A DNA stretch of 64,000 nucleotides from Caldifermentibacillus hisashii (GTDB lineage Bacteria > Bacillota > Bacilli > Bacillales > Caldibacillaceae): assembly GCF_027568575.1 (NCBI RefSeq), contig NZ_JANUVP010000011.1. The stretch is one strand, 5' to 3'. Position 1 is the stretch's first letter, and every line of letters begins with the position of its first letter. Positions 15,845 to 24,849 of this stretch are shown here, one piece after another. Below the pieces are notes generated by a model. It saw nothing but the letters and a program-made list of their open reading frames with translations. It had not been told where the DNA came from and searched no databases. The position numbers and the translations under genes are program-made.

Positions 15845-18154
15845 CTACCTCGTTTTTTTCTTTTTCCGTTTTGCACTAGGAGCATTCTCATAAAATTTCT
15901 TTTTCTTCTTCGGTTTCTTATCTGAGCGACTGTCTCCGTTTTTGCTACCGTTCCGCGGTTTTTTATTCGGATTGGCAACAACGATTTTTGGCGCTTCTTT
16001 TCGCTCCGAACGTCTCGTGGACTTCATGCCGACAACTTCAAAATCAATCGAACGTTCATCTTTATTAACATTAATCACGCGAACAGTAATCTCATCGCCA
16101 ATTCGGAAAACATTACCGGTTCGCTCGCCAATCATCGCATATTGCCGTTCATCATAATGATAATAGTCATCAGTTAAGTAGCTAACATGGACGAGTCCTT
16201 CAATCGTATTCGGCAGTTCAACAAATAGACCAAAGTTTGTTACGGAACTAATAATGCCATCGAACTCCTCACCGATTTTATCCAACATAAATTCGGTTTT
16301 CTTCAATTCATCGGTTTCGCGTTCAGCATCGACTGCACGCCGCTCCATTTTTGATGTATGCTCGGCGATTTCCGGTAACATCGCATCCCATCTTGCCTGA
16401 GTGGCCGGGTCAATTTTTCCATCAATTAAATACGTCCGAATCAAGCGATGAACAATTAAATCAGGATACCGGCGAATCGGTGAAGTAAAATGGGTATAAA
16501 ACTCGGTTGATAATCCAAAATGGCCCAAATTTTCCGGGTAATATTTCGCCTGTTGCATCGAACGGAGCATTACCGTATTAACGACCATTTCTTCCGGTTT
16601 GCCTCGGACTTCATCGAGAATTTCTTGTAACGCACGAGGATGAACGGAATTGGCTTTTCCCCTTACAATCAAGCCGAAATTCGTGATAAACTCAAAAAAC
16701 CGCTGTAATTTATCCTCTTTCGGGTCTTCGTGAATTCGGTAAATAAAAGGTACCTCGAGCCAATGGAAATGTTCGGCAATCGTTTCATTGGCGGCTAACA
16801 TAAACTCCTCAATTAACCGTTCAGCAACCGACCGTTCCCTTGTGACGACATCAGTCGGGTGTCCTTCTTCATCAACCAACACTTTTGCTTCTTTAAAATC
16901 AAAATCAATCGCTCCCCGGTTCATCCGTTTATGACGTAAAATGGAAGCCAACTCTTCCATTAATTCGAACATAGGGACAATCGGCTCGTATTTTTTTCGA
17001 ATTTCTTCATCTTTATCGACTAAAATTTTATTAACGTCCGCATAAGTCATCCGCTCCGTTGTCTTAATCACACTTTGAAAAATTTCGTGACTGACAACTG
17101 TGCCATGTTCATCAATCTCCATTTCACAAGATAATGTCAGGCGGTCAACGTGTGGATTCAAAGAACAAATGCCGTTCGACAGACGATGGGGAATCATCGG
17201 AATGACCCTGTCAACCAAATACACGCTTGTCCCTCGTTCAAACGCTTCACGGTCAATCGGGCTTCCTTCCGTTACATAATGGCTGACATCGGCAATATGG
17301 ACGCCTAATTTGTAATTACCATTTTCCAATTTCGTCACGGTAACCGCATCATCCAAATCTTTTGCATCAGCACCGTCAATCGTTACAATCACTTGGTCGC
17401 GGAGATCACGGCGGTTTGCCAGCTCACTTTCGGTAATGATATTCGGCGTGTTTTGAGCTTGCTCCATCACCTCATCCGGAAATTCCATAGGCAATCCATG
17501 TTTATAAATGATCGATAAAATATCAACCCCCGGGTCATTTTTATGCCCAAGAATTTGGACGACTTCCCCTTCCGCACTCATTCGGCCTTCCGGGTAAACG
17601 GTAATGTTGACAACAACCTTATGTCCTTCCACTGCCCCCATCGAAGCTTCTTTTGGGATAAAAATATCTCCGTTAAATTTTTTATCATCAGGAATGACAA
17701 AACCGAAATTCGCACTTTGTGTATAGGTACCGACAATTTGTTTCGTTCCTCTTTCTAAAATACGAATAATGGTTCCTTCTCTTCTCGCTCCGGAACTCTG
17801 TTTTGTAACCCTTGCAAGCACCAAGTCACCATTTAAAGCGGTATTTGTTTCACCGGGGGGAATAAAAATATCATCCATGCCGGGTTCTTCCGGAATAACA
17901 AAAGCAAAACCTTTTGCATGTCCGGAAACTCGTCCGCGAATCAGGCTCATTTTTTCCGGAAGTCCGTAGCGGTTGCTTCGTGTCCGAACAACGAGACCCT
18001 TTTCTTCCATGTATACCAGTGTTTTGACAAAATCTTTAAATTCACTGGAGTCATTAATTCCGAGAGCAGCTTCCAACTCACTTACCGTCAGCGGTTTATA
18101 AGCTTCTTCTTTCATATAATCAAGTAATTTTTCAACTAAGGCTAGCTGTTCCAA
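15845..18154 (-). CDS. rnr: Ribonuclease R
   Basis: The product has 769 residues. This processive 3'-5' exoribonuclease degrades structured RNA and works with tmRNA in clearing faulty mRNA. It has an N-terminal winged helix, cold-shock domains, and an RNB catalytic domain with DGADAKDLDDAV and the block GTSVYLVDRVIPMIPHRLSNG. An S1 domain follows (GEEFDGIISSVTNFGLFVEL), then a lysine/arginine-rich tail. The start is TTG, with AAAGGAGG upstream. It is 24 bases after the esterase stop and so probably in one transcript with secG, the esterase and smpB. Confidence 0.97.
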   Translation of the reverse strand: MEQLALVEKLLDYMKEEAYKPLTVSELEAALGINDSSEFKDFVKTLVYMEEKGLVVRTRSNRYGLPEKMSLIRGRVSGHAKGFAFVIPEEPGMDDIFIPPGETNTALNGDLVLARVTKQSSGARREGTIIRILERGTKQIVGTYTQSANFGFVIPDDKKFNGDIFIPKEASMGAVEGHKVVVNITVYPEGRMSAEGEVVQILGHKNDPGVDILSIIYKHGLPMEFPDEVMEQAQNTPNIITESELANRRDLRDQVIVTIDGADAKDLDDAVTVTKLENGNYKLGVHIADVSHYVTEGSPIDREAFERGTSVYLVDRVIPMIPHRLSNGICSLNPHVDRLTLSCEMEIDEHGTVVSHEIFQSVIKTTERMTYADVNKILVDKDEEIRKKYEPIVPMFELMEELASILRHKRMNRGAIDFDFKEAKVLVDEEGHPTDVVTRERSVAERLIEEFMLAANETIAEHFHWLEVPFIYRIHEDPKEDKLQRFFEFITNFGLIVRGKANSVHPRALQEILDEVRGKPEEMVVNTVMLRSMQQAKYYPENLGHFGLSTEFYTHFTSPIRRYPDLIVHRLIRTYLIDGKIDPATQARWDAMLPEIAEHTSKMERRAVDAERETDELKKTEFMLDKIGEEFDGIISSVTNFGLFVELPNTIEGLVHVSYLTDDYYHYDERQYAMIGERTGNVFRIGDEITVRVINVNKDERSIDFEVVGMKSTRRSERKEAPKIVVANPNKKPRNGSKNGDSRSDKKPKKKKKFYENAPSAKRKKKKTR

Positions 18155-18178
18155 AGTAAATACCTCCTTTCGATTTTT

Positions 18179-18934
18179 TTATTCTTTCCAATCCAAGCTA
18201 TTTAAAAACTGAAGGATATCTTCATGCAATTGTTCTCTTTCCTTATCCAATGTAATCACATGACCCGACTCTTCATACATCTTTATTGATTTCTCCGTTG
18301 ACTCCACTTCATTATAAATAATTTTTGCACTATCAATATTCACCATTTGGTCATTTTTTGCCTGTACGATAAATATCGGGGCATAGATCATATCGATATT
18401 TGTTTTCACCTCATCGACTAACTGCTCATTTTCCTTCAATAATTGCTGCAGTTCTTTAGAATCGAATGCACTCATTTCTTTTTCAATTTGTTCTTTTGTT
18501 TTTCCTTCTTTTTCCTTAAATTCTCTGGCAAATTGTAAAACACCTTGATAGAGTACATCTTTATTTTTAAAATATATCGGGGCACACATAGGAACAATCC
18601 CTTTTACCGGTTTCGAGTATCCAAGTTTTAAAGAAAAAAGTCCGCCAAGGGAAAGACCGGCAACCGCTATTTCATCATGGCCCATATTTTTTAAATCATT
18701 GTATGCTTGGACGACATCTTCCCACCAATCATCCGGAGTATATTTCAATAGTTCTTCCGGTGCTTTCCCGTGCCCGCGATAAATCGGTGCGTGGCAAGTA
18801 TATCCATGTTTCTCAAGTGCTCTTCCCAGCATTCGAACATCGGCGCTATTCCCGGTAAATCCGTGCAATAGTAAAACAGCTCTTGGACCTCTATAAAACG
18901 TAAAAGGCTTTGGTGCAACGATTTTCAATTCCAT
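18179..18934 (-). CDS. Carboxylesterase, Est30/YvaK family
   Basis: The product has 251 residues and is an alpha/beta hydrolase of the Geobacillus Est30/Bacillus YvaK type, which hydrolyses short-chain esters. LLLHGFTG forms the oxyanion region, the nucleophile is Ser in GLSLGG, and Asp in AKNDQMVN and His in SGHVI complete the triad. There is no signal peptide, so it acts in the cytoplasm. The secG-esterase-rnr order is conserved in Bacillus. The natural substrate is not known. Confidence 0.92.
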   Translation of the reverse strand: MELKIVAPKPFTFYRGPRAVLLLHGFTGNSADVRMLGRALEKHGYTCHAPIYRGHGKAPEELLKYTPDDWWEDVVQAYNDLKNMGHDEIAVAGLSLGGLFSLKLGYSKPVKGIVPMCAPIYFKNKDVLYQGVLQFAREFKEKEGKTKEQIEKEMSAFDSKELQQLLKENEQLVDEVKTNIDMIYAPIFIVQAKNDQMVNIDSAKIIYNEVESTEKSIKMYEESGHVITLDKEREQLHEDILQFLNSLDWKE

Positions 18935-19098
18935 TCTTCCTCTCTATGTACAAACAACTACTAGTATTTTTTACGAAAAAAGATAAAGTTAAACTCTGGA
19001 AAATGAAACTTCCACTTAAACGGGGAGATAATTTCCTGAATTCAGCTTACAAAATCTTAAGGTAAAAGTAAAACAAAGTGCAAAGCCTCTCTCTAAAA

Positions 19099-19128
19099 GA
19101 AAAAATCCTGACCAATTGCGGCCAGGAA
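19099..19128 (-). terminator. Intrinsic terminator after secG
   Basis: TCCTGGCC and GGTCAGGA pair around GCAATT and are followed on the minus strand by TTTTTTC. It lies just past the secG stop, so the esterase-rnr genes may have a further promoter or depend on read-through. Confidence 0.75.
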
Positions 19129-19140
19129 TCGATTTATTCA

Positions 19141-19374
19141 TTAATAACCAAAATAAGCAAGTAAAATGGTCAATACGAAAAAGATGATTGAAAGGACAAT
19201 TGTAATCCGTTGAAGAACTAAATCCATTCCACGGGCTTTTTGTTTACCGAATAATTGCTCAGCACCACCGGAAATAGCACCTGACAAACCCTCACTTTTC
19301 CCTGATTGCAACAGGACAACAGCAATTAAAGCAAGGCAATCAATAACTAGTAATACAATTAAAAAAGTATGCAC
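19141..19374 (-). CDS. secG: Preprotein translocase subunit SecG
   Basis: The product has 77 residues and two membrane segments (about 2-20 and 50-75) separated by the conserved cytoplasmic loop LLQSGKSEGLSGAISGGAE. SecG assists SecYE in protein export. The start is the GTG at 19374 with AGGAGG 7 bases upstream; the longer frame to 19476 begins with unrelated residues. Confidence 0.95.
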   Translation of the reverse strand: MHTFLIVLLVIDCLALIAVVLLQSGKSEGLSGAISGGAEQLFGKQKARGMDLVLQRITIVLSIIFFVLTILLAYFGY

Positions 19375-19612
19375 ACGTCTACCTCCTAAAGGAACATAAC
19401 TATTATTAATGTAGCATAAATGTGTGATAAAAACAATTGCAACATGAATGTGTCTGTACTTTTTAGGTAAAGACACATTCGTTTTACACTTAAAAATTTT
19501 TAAGGAAAATTATTAACCTGTCACAAAAAGATACAACTATGAACCTGTCTGTACAATATAAGATTGTTTCATTTTTCACTTAAAATTTTATATTTGTCAC
19601 TAGAAAGAAACA

Positions 19613-19642
19613 GTAAAGGAGAGAGAACTAGAACGGTTCTCC
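19613..19642 (-). terminator. Terminator-like hairpin after the ABC exporter genes
   Basis: On the minus strand GGAGAAC pairs with GTTCTCTCC across a 7-base loop and is followed by TTTACTGTTTC. It lies directly after the permease stop at 19651. Confidence 0.55.
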
Positions 19643-19650
19643 CTTCGTTT

Positions 19651-21255
19651 TCATCCAATAATATCCCTCTTATTATAGCCGATTACACCCATTATTGAGA
19701 CAATAACTGATCCAATCGTGATTGCAATGGTTGATGACCAGACGAAATCATCCAGCGGCATATATGGTACGAAATGGAAAACAGATAAATTTTTCACCCA
19801 TTCCGGTAAGTCAAACAAATCCCCAACATAGATAATTAAGAAGCAATAAACGACATAAAACCAAGTTAGTCCCGTTATTTTCGGCTTTAATCCGATTAAT
19901 AGTGTTGTTAACGCTACTAGAAACCAAATTGCCGGTAGATAGACATAAGCTGACAGGAAGATGGTGCCTGTATCCAACTCATCCGTTAACACCCAAGAAC
20001 CAACCGACCATAAACCAGTGGCAATAAATGTCTGCATCAAAAAACTTGTTATAATTGCTAAACCTAAATAACTGCCCAATAATTTATTCCTCGATACTGC
20101 TCGACTATAGATAAGTTCTGTTTGATATTTGCTTTCTTCACTCCTTACTTTTATAATCGTCATAACAACCGGGATAGAGGCAATCATGGACATAATCCCC
20201 ATAAGTAAAGAAATAAAAGAATCCCTCATCGATGTTCCCGAGTCTCCCTGTAAATAGACCTGTAAAATTTCCATATCGGCAAAATATGTTTCTAGTTCCC
20301 CTAGTATCGATCCAAATGAAGCACTAAGAACAAAGACACCAATGCCCCAAGCAATAATATTTGTTCTCTGCAATCGAAAAGCAAGACCAACTGGTGTTTG
20401 CAGGAAGGTTGAAGCATGTATTTTCCCTTTTCGTTCCGGTAAAAAACCTGCCCCCATATCTCGAATCGAATTTAAGTAAAAAGTGAGACCAATTAGTACA
20501 ACTAACAAAAGCAGTAATAACAGCACCGGCCACCAATGATTTTCTACAAAAACATCGGTACGAACAGCCCAGCCAAGTGGAGAGACAAGAGACAAGCCTT
20601 CCTGCCCGGTATCACCGATGGCTCGAATCAAATAAAAAGTAATCATTGCAGCAAATGAAAAACCAGTTGCTCCACGTGACGTTTCTGAAAGCTGGGCAAA
20701 CAAAGCTGTAAACCCTGCAAAGGTAAGACCGGTCACCCCAAGAATTGCGCCATATAAAAATGTCCCTTCCAAATCCATCCCTTCCAAATTTAATAAAGAT
20801 AAGCTTGCACCTACAAGAACTGTGAGGATACCGTTAAGCATCACTGCCATAATGAGACTCGCAGATAAATAGGATAGTTTTCCAACCGACAAGGCACGTA
20901 CTAACTCCATTTGCCCATCCTCTTCATCCGCTCTCGTTGCCCGGCTAACAAGCAAAATATTCATAACCGCCACCGCAATTAAAGTGAAAATCAACATTTC
21001 ATTGGCAAAAATGGATGCTGTATTGTAGTCCGCTGCATCATATCCGGGACCAAGCATGGCAATCATCGCCGGGTTATCCATCGTAAGAGCATAGGCCATT
21101 ATATCTTGCTCAGATTTATATACACCCGGATATGCGGACGCAACTGCCAATGTCACAATGATAAGACTCAATAACCAAACAACGATTTTAAAACGGTTTT
21201 GTTTTAAAATTAATTTTGTAATTGGTCCGGTCCCTTTAAAAAGATTTTCAAGCAT
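19651..21255 (-). CDS. ABC exporter permease, polyketide/antibiotic exporter family
   Basis: The product has 534 residues and about twelve membrane segments arranged as two similar halves. It is a fused double permease of the type annotated as exporter of polyketide antibiotics. The N-terminus LFKGTGPITKLILKQNRFKIVVWLL and the block SRATRADEEDGQMELVRAL are characteristic; the second half repeats it as IKVRSEESKYQTELIYSRAVSR-like. The ATG at 21255 has GGGGGTG upstream and overlaps the ATPase stop by 8 bases. With the ATPase it would form a drug or lipid exporter. Substrate unknown. Confidence 0.85.
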   Translation of the reverse strand: MLENLFKGTGPITKLILKQNRFKIVVWLLSLIIVTLAVASAYPGVYKSEQDIMAYALTMDNPAMIAMLGPGYDAADYNTASIFANEMLIFTLIAVAVMNILLVSRATRADEEDGQMELVRALSVGKLSYLSASLIMAVMLNGILTVLVGASLSLLNLEGMDLEGTFLYGAILGVTGLTFAGFTALFAQLSETSRGATGFSFAAMITFYLIRAIGDTGQEGLSLVSPLGWAVRTDVFVENHWWPVLLLLLLLVVLIGLTFYLNSIRDMGAGFLPERKGKIHASTFLQTPVGLAFRLQRTNIIAWGIGVFVLSASFGSILGELETYFADMEILQVYLQGDSGTSMRDSFISLLMGIMSMIASIPVVMTIIKVRSEESKYQTELIYSRAVSRNKLLGSYLGLAIITSFLMQTFIATGLWSVGSWVLTDELDTGTIFLSAYVYLPAIWFLVALTTLLIGLKPKITGLTWFYVVYCFLIIYVGDLFDLPEWVKNLSVFHFVPYMPLDDFVWSSTIAITIGSVIVSIMGVIGYNKRDIIG

Positions 21256-22156
21256 TGTCAGCACCCCCAGCTTGCTTAGTTTCCTTATAGTGGCGCATAA
21301 ACAAGTCCTCTAATGTTGGTGGCATACTTTCAAATTTTACTATGCTGAAGGAACTAAGATACCGGATGACTCCACCAAGTTTTTCCGTATCTACTTGAAA
21401 AGTCCATTCCTGATTATGGTTTGTGACTTGATGAACACCCGGTATTTTTTCTAAATTTGTAATCGGTTCTTTTGTTACAACAGTGATTTTCGTTCGAGTA
21501 AGATGCCGCAATTCTGTTAATGTACCGGTTTCAATAATTTTACCTTGACGAATGATTCCTACCTTATCACAAACCTTTTCCACTTCTGATAAAATATGAC
21601 TTGATAAGAAAACTGTTTTGCCATTTGCTTGCACTTCTTTTATACACTCCTGAAAAGTATGTTCCATCAATGGATCAAGTCCTGAAGTTGGTTCATCTAA
21701 AATATATAAATCCGCATCACGACTGAAGGCTGCCACAAGAGCTACTTTCTGCCGGTTCCCCTTTGAATAAGAGCGGCATTTTTTCTTCGGATCCAGTTGA
21801 AACCTATCGATAAAAACATCCCGCCGTTTCTTATCCACCTGTCCATTCATTTTCAAGAGAATGTCAATTACCTCTCCTCCCGTCAAGTTTGGCCAAAGAT
21901 TTACATCTCCGGGTACATAGGCAATTCGCTTATGAATTTCCACCGCATCCTTCCAAGTATCTTTCCCAAAAATCTTTGCCGTTCCCGATGTCGGTTTTAA
22001 CATACCGAGGAGTGTCCGAATTGTCGTTGATTTTCCTGCTCCGTTCGGCCCAATAAACCCGTAAATTTCCCCTTCGTTTACTTGTAAGTTAATCTGATCC
22101 AAGGCAGTAAACTTCCCAAATTTTTTCGTTAAATCAATGGTCTGCAGAATGGTCAT
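21248..22156 (-). CDS. ABC exporter ATP-binding protein
   Basis: The product has 302 residues, of the DrrA/NatA-like group. Walker A is GPNGAGKST, the signature is YSKGNRQKVALV (YSKGN in place of the usual LSGGQ-like sequence, common in this group), and Walker B is LYILDEPTSGLDP. The H-loop is SSH. A C-terminal regulatory extension of about 80 residues follows. It is translated together with the permease and lies divergent from a TetR-type regulator, which probably controls it. Confidence 0.9.
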   Translation of the reverse strand: MTILQTIDLTKKFGKFTALDQINLQVNEGEIYGFIGPNGAGKSTTIRTLLGMLKPTSGTAKIFGKDTWKDAVEIHKRIAYVPGDVNLWPNLTGGEVIDILLKMNGQVDKKRRDVFIDRFQLDPKKKCRSYSKGNRQKVALVAAFSRDADLYILDEPTSGLDPLMEHTFQECIKEVQANGKTVFLSSHILSEVEKVCDKVGIIRQGKIIETGTLTELRHLTRTKITVVTKEPITNLEKIPGVHQVTNHNQEWTFQVDTEKLGGVIRYLSSFSIVKFESMPPTLEDLFMRHYKETKQAGGADNA

Positions 22157-22278
22157 TATAATCCTCTCCTTTAATATGGAAGGTGAATTCTAGCGCTAAG
22201 AAAATTACATTACAAAATTTTCGTCCCGTAGGTTTTGAAATATTTTAATCTATATATTTCATAATATATTTAAAACCA

Positions 22279-22298
22279 ATAAATTGCAACCAATTTAT
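22279..22298. promoter_or_regulatory. Candidate TetR operator in the divergent promoter region
   Basis: ATAAATTG-CAAC-CAATTTAT is a perfect 8-bp inverted repeat in the 200-base region between the exporter genes and tetR. It is the best dyad there and is well placed to control both directions. Assignment to the regulator at 22359 is by position only. Confidence 0.4.
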
Positions 22299-22358
22299 GA
22301 AATATATTTATTGTTTTATTTCAAATTTATGATTACACTAATATTGAGGTGAAAATGG

Positions 22359-22973
22359 ATGGACGGATTCGAAAGACGTCGGGAATTAAAAAAAAGAAAC
22401 ATACTGGATACAGCATTAAACTTGTTCCTGACACATGGTGTTCAAAAAGTATCTATTGCGGAAATTGCTAGTAAGGCAGCTGTTTCCCAAGTAACGATTT
22501 ATAATTACTTTGAAAGTAAAGATAATTTGGTCCATGAAGTCATTATTTATTATGTCGATCAAGTATGGAAAGATTATGAACAATTATTCAACAGCTCCCT
22601 TCCGTTTTACGAGAAGGTAAAACAAATCATTTTCAATAAAAAAGAAATTGCCGCCCACATTCATGAAGATTTTTACCGATACATTATGAAGGAATATGCT
22701 AAAGAAAAGAATTATATCGAAAAACTATTCAATGAAAAAGTACTTCCACGGTTGATTGAATTATTTAATCAAGGAAAAAAGCAAGGCTATATTGACCCAG
22801 GTTTATCCATTGAAGTCATTCTTCTTTATATTCAAATGTTCAAGGAATTTTTTCAACGGAAAGATGTGTATCAAGTCGCTCTACCCCTAACGGAAGAATT
22901 AACGACTCTTTTCTTTTATGGAATGTATGGAAAAAGAGATGGGAAGGTAATGAAAAACTGTAAGAGATTATAA
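22359..22973 (+). CDS. TetR/AcrR family transcriptional regulator
   Basis: The product has 204 residues. The N-terminal helix-turn-helix is VSIAEIASKAAVSQVTIYNYFESKDNLVHEV (about residues 28-58), a standard TetR DNA-binding domain. The rest is the ligand-binding, dimerising part. GAGGTG precedes the chosen ATG; another ATG 4 bases earlier is out of frame. Divergence from the exporter genes points to repression of them and of itself, released by the exported compound. Confidence 0.9.
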   Translation: MDGFERRRELKKRNILDTALNLFLTHGVQKVSIAEIASKAAVSQVTIYNYFESKDNLVHEVIIYYVDQVWKDYEQLFNSSLPFYEKVKQIIFNKKEIAAHIHEDFYRYIMKEYAKEKNYIEKLFNEKVLPRLIELFNQGKKQGYIDPGLSIEVILLYIQMFKEFFQRKDVYQVALPLTEELTTLFFYGMYGKRDGKVMKNCKRL

Positions 22974-23000
22974 AAAGCCCGCGATATTCACGGGCTTTTT
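22972..23000 (+). terminator. Intrinsic terminator after tetR
   Basis: AAAAAGCCCG and CGGGCTTTTT form a strong hairpin directly over the tetR 3' end, with T and A runs making it work in both directions; the Nudix gene ends from the other side. Confidence 0.85.
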
Positions 23001-23051
23001 AGCTTTTATTTTGAATCCAAACCAAATTTCCGTCTCCGGTAGGCAAGCAAT

Positions 23052-23537
23052 CTATTTTTTAAAAACTAACCGAAAATAGTGGTCAATTGATGGTACAATT
23101 TCTTGATTTGTAACCATCACATCATATTCCTTCTGATTGACCCATTTGGCATCGGAAACTTCCTCCGCTTGCAATGCTAAATCGTGGATATTAGCGTTTT
23201 GCTGGAAATACCATAAATCGTAATGGGAGCAATCCCTTGTCTCTTGGTGAATGATTTTACCATTATCCGGGTTGAGGTCCATCCCAATTTCTTCTTTTAT
23301 TTCACGGAGGATTCCTTGGAAACTTGTTTCACCTGCAAGAACCGATCCTCCATTACATTCCCAGAGATTCCCATATGGTTTTGTAGGGTGCCGTTTCGAG
23401 ATAAGTACTTCACCCCGCTCATTTTCAATAATCGCATGAACAACTAAATGATAACTTCCCTCTGGTAACGGTACACTTCTCAGATGAGTTTTCCCCGTTT
23501 TCTTCCGGTTGATGTCATAAACATCCCATAATTCCAT
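23052..23537 (-). CDS. Nudix hydrolase, isopentenyl-diphosphate isomerase-like subgroup
   Basis: The product has 161 residues. The Nudix box is GSVLAGETSFQGILREIKEE followed by IG (G-x5-E-x7-REIxEEIG), the metal-binding motif for hydrolysis of nucleoside-diphosphate derivatives. The N-terminus ELWDVYDINRKKTG resembles YfcD/IDI-like Nudix proteins. Substrate cannot be told. GGAGTG precedes the ATG. It is a single gene convergent with tetR. Confidence 0.85.
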   Translation of the reverse strand: MELWDVYDINRKKTGKTHLRSVPLPEGSYHLVVHAIIENERGEVLISKRHPTKPYGNLWECNGGSVLAGETSFQGILREIKEEIGMDLNPDNGKIIHQETRDCSHYDLWYFQQNANIHDLALQAEEVSDAKWVNQKEYDVMVTNQEIVPSIDHYFRLVFKK

Positions 23538-23773
23538 TTCTGGTCACTCCAAATTATTTTCTTTTCACTATCATATCACATATTGTTATCCTTTGAAAAC
23601 TTACTAAGGGCTTCTGTATTAGAATGGGTATCAATTGGTTTCAAATTCCGTGAAGCTAAATTGGCAAAATCTCAAAACATCATGATGGGGATAGGCGAAA
23701 AAATTGATTCATTGCGTTATGGATAAAACTGCAAGACGGGATTATATAAAAACACCGAAATGTAGATTAAATA

Positions 23774-23832
23774 AGAGAAACTGCTTTCCAATTGTTAATT
23801 GGTCTCTAACAATCGGGAAAGCAGTTTCTTCT
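23774..23832 (-). terminator. Long terminator hairpin after pdxA
   Basis: GAAACTGCTTTCC and GGAAAGCAGTTTC pair perfectly, and the pairing extends inward through AATTGTTA/TAACAAT. On the minus strand TTATTTAATCT follows. It lies 37 bases past the pdxA stop. The rest of the 23,538-23,868 gap holds an open but unrecognised plus-strand frame ending near 23725 and no clear gene. Confidence 0.65.
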
Positions 23833-23868
23833 CGCAATGTCTTCCTAACAACTAAACATTGTTACAAA

Positions 23869-24846
23869 TTATGAATTTCTACTAAATTGAATACCCAATT
23901 TAATAGCCCATAACATAGATTCCTCCTTAGCGATCCCCTTACCTGCTATATCAAAAGCAGTTCCATGATCAACCGAGGTCCGAATAATTGGTAAGCCCAA
24001 TGTAACATTTACGCCACTATCAAATGCCAATAATTTCATTGGAATATGTCCTTGATCGTGATACATGGCAACAACAATATCATATTTACCCTGTGAAGCT
24101 TTTAAAAATACAGTATCTGGAGGAACCGGGCCTTCTACATTATAACCTTGAGCTTTCTTTTTGTTTACAGCTGGAACAATTTCATCCATATCCTCATTTC
24201 CAAATAATCCAGCCTCTCCACTATGGGGATTTAGTCCCGCTACTGCTATTTTAGGGTTCGTAACTCCTAGTTTTATTAAGGCATCGTGTGCTAGTTCAAT
24301 ACACTCCATCACTCTATCCTTTTTGACACGATTACATGCCTCCCTCAAGGCTACGTGGGTGGAAACGTGTACTACTGATAGCCTCTCGCTCCAAAGCATC
24401 ATTGTATATTTTTTTGTATTTGTTAATGTTGCAAAAATTTCTGTATGTCCATCAAAATTATAACCACCTAAATGTAATGCTTCTTTGTTTAAAGGGGCTG
24501 TTACAACTGGTCCAATTTCTCTATTTAGCGAAAATTGAATTGCTGATTCCACATATTTATATGCCGCAGCCCCTGCAGTCGGACTCACTTCACCAATCTT
24601 TATATCATCAAAGGATAAATCCATAACGTTTAATACATTTATATATCCTGATTTGAACTCTGAAGGCTTCGTGATTGAATTAACTTTATAATCGAGATTT
24701 AATAAATTTACATAGAAATTAATAATCGATGTACTACCGAAAATAATAGCGTTATTTAAGTAGTCCACATTACTAGCTAATGCCTTAACAGAAATCTCAG
24801 GTCCAACACCTGCAGGATCACCCATTGTAATTCCAATCTTTTCCAT
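23869..24846 (-). CDS. PdxA-family 4-phospho-sugar-acid dehydrogenase
   Basis: The product has 325 residues with the PdxA fold signatures MGDPAGVGPEI at the start, FDGHTEIFA, AGLNPHSGEAG, AMYHDQGHIPMK and TSVDHGTAFDIAG, including the metal-binding histidines. Next to a DUF1537 kinase, such proteins (PdxA2) oxidise 4-phospho-D-threonate or -erythronate and release dihydroxyacetone phosphate, rather than making vitamin B6. The gene starts 3 bases after the kinase stop, so the two steps are encoded together. The exact substrate is inference from context. Confidence 0.9.
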   Translation of the reverse strand: MEKIGITMGDPAGVGPEISVKALASNVDYLNNAIIFGSTSIINFYVNLLNLDYKVNSITKPSEFKSGYINVLNVMDLSFDDIKIGEVSPTAGAAAYKYVESAIQFSLNREIGPVVTAPLNKEALHLGGYNFDGHTEIFATLTNTKKYTMMLWSERLSVVHVSTHVALREACNRVKKDRVMECIELAHDALIKLGVTNPKIAVAGLNPHSGEAGLFGNEDMDEIVPAVNKKKAQGYNVEGPVPPDTVFLKASQGKYDIVVAMYHDQGHIPMKLLAFDSGVNVTLGLPIIRTSVDHGTAFDIAGKGIAKEESMLWAIKLGIQFSRNS

Positions 24847-24849
24847 TTT

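Noticed and set aside
23565..23725. Plus-strand open stretch ending IGEKIDSLRYG
   Set aside because: It has no start or ribosome site and overlaps the Nudix gene's promoter region; it may be a coding relic but I recognise no family.
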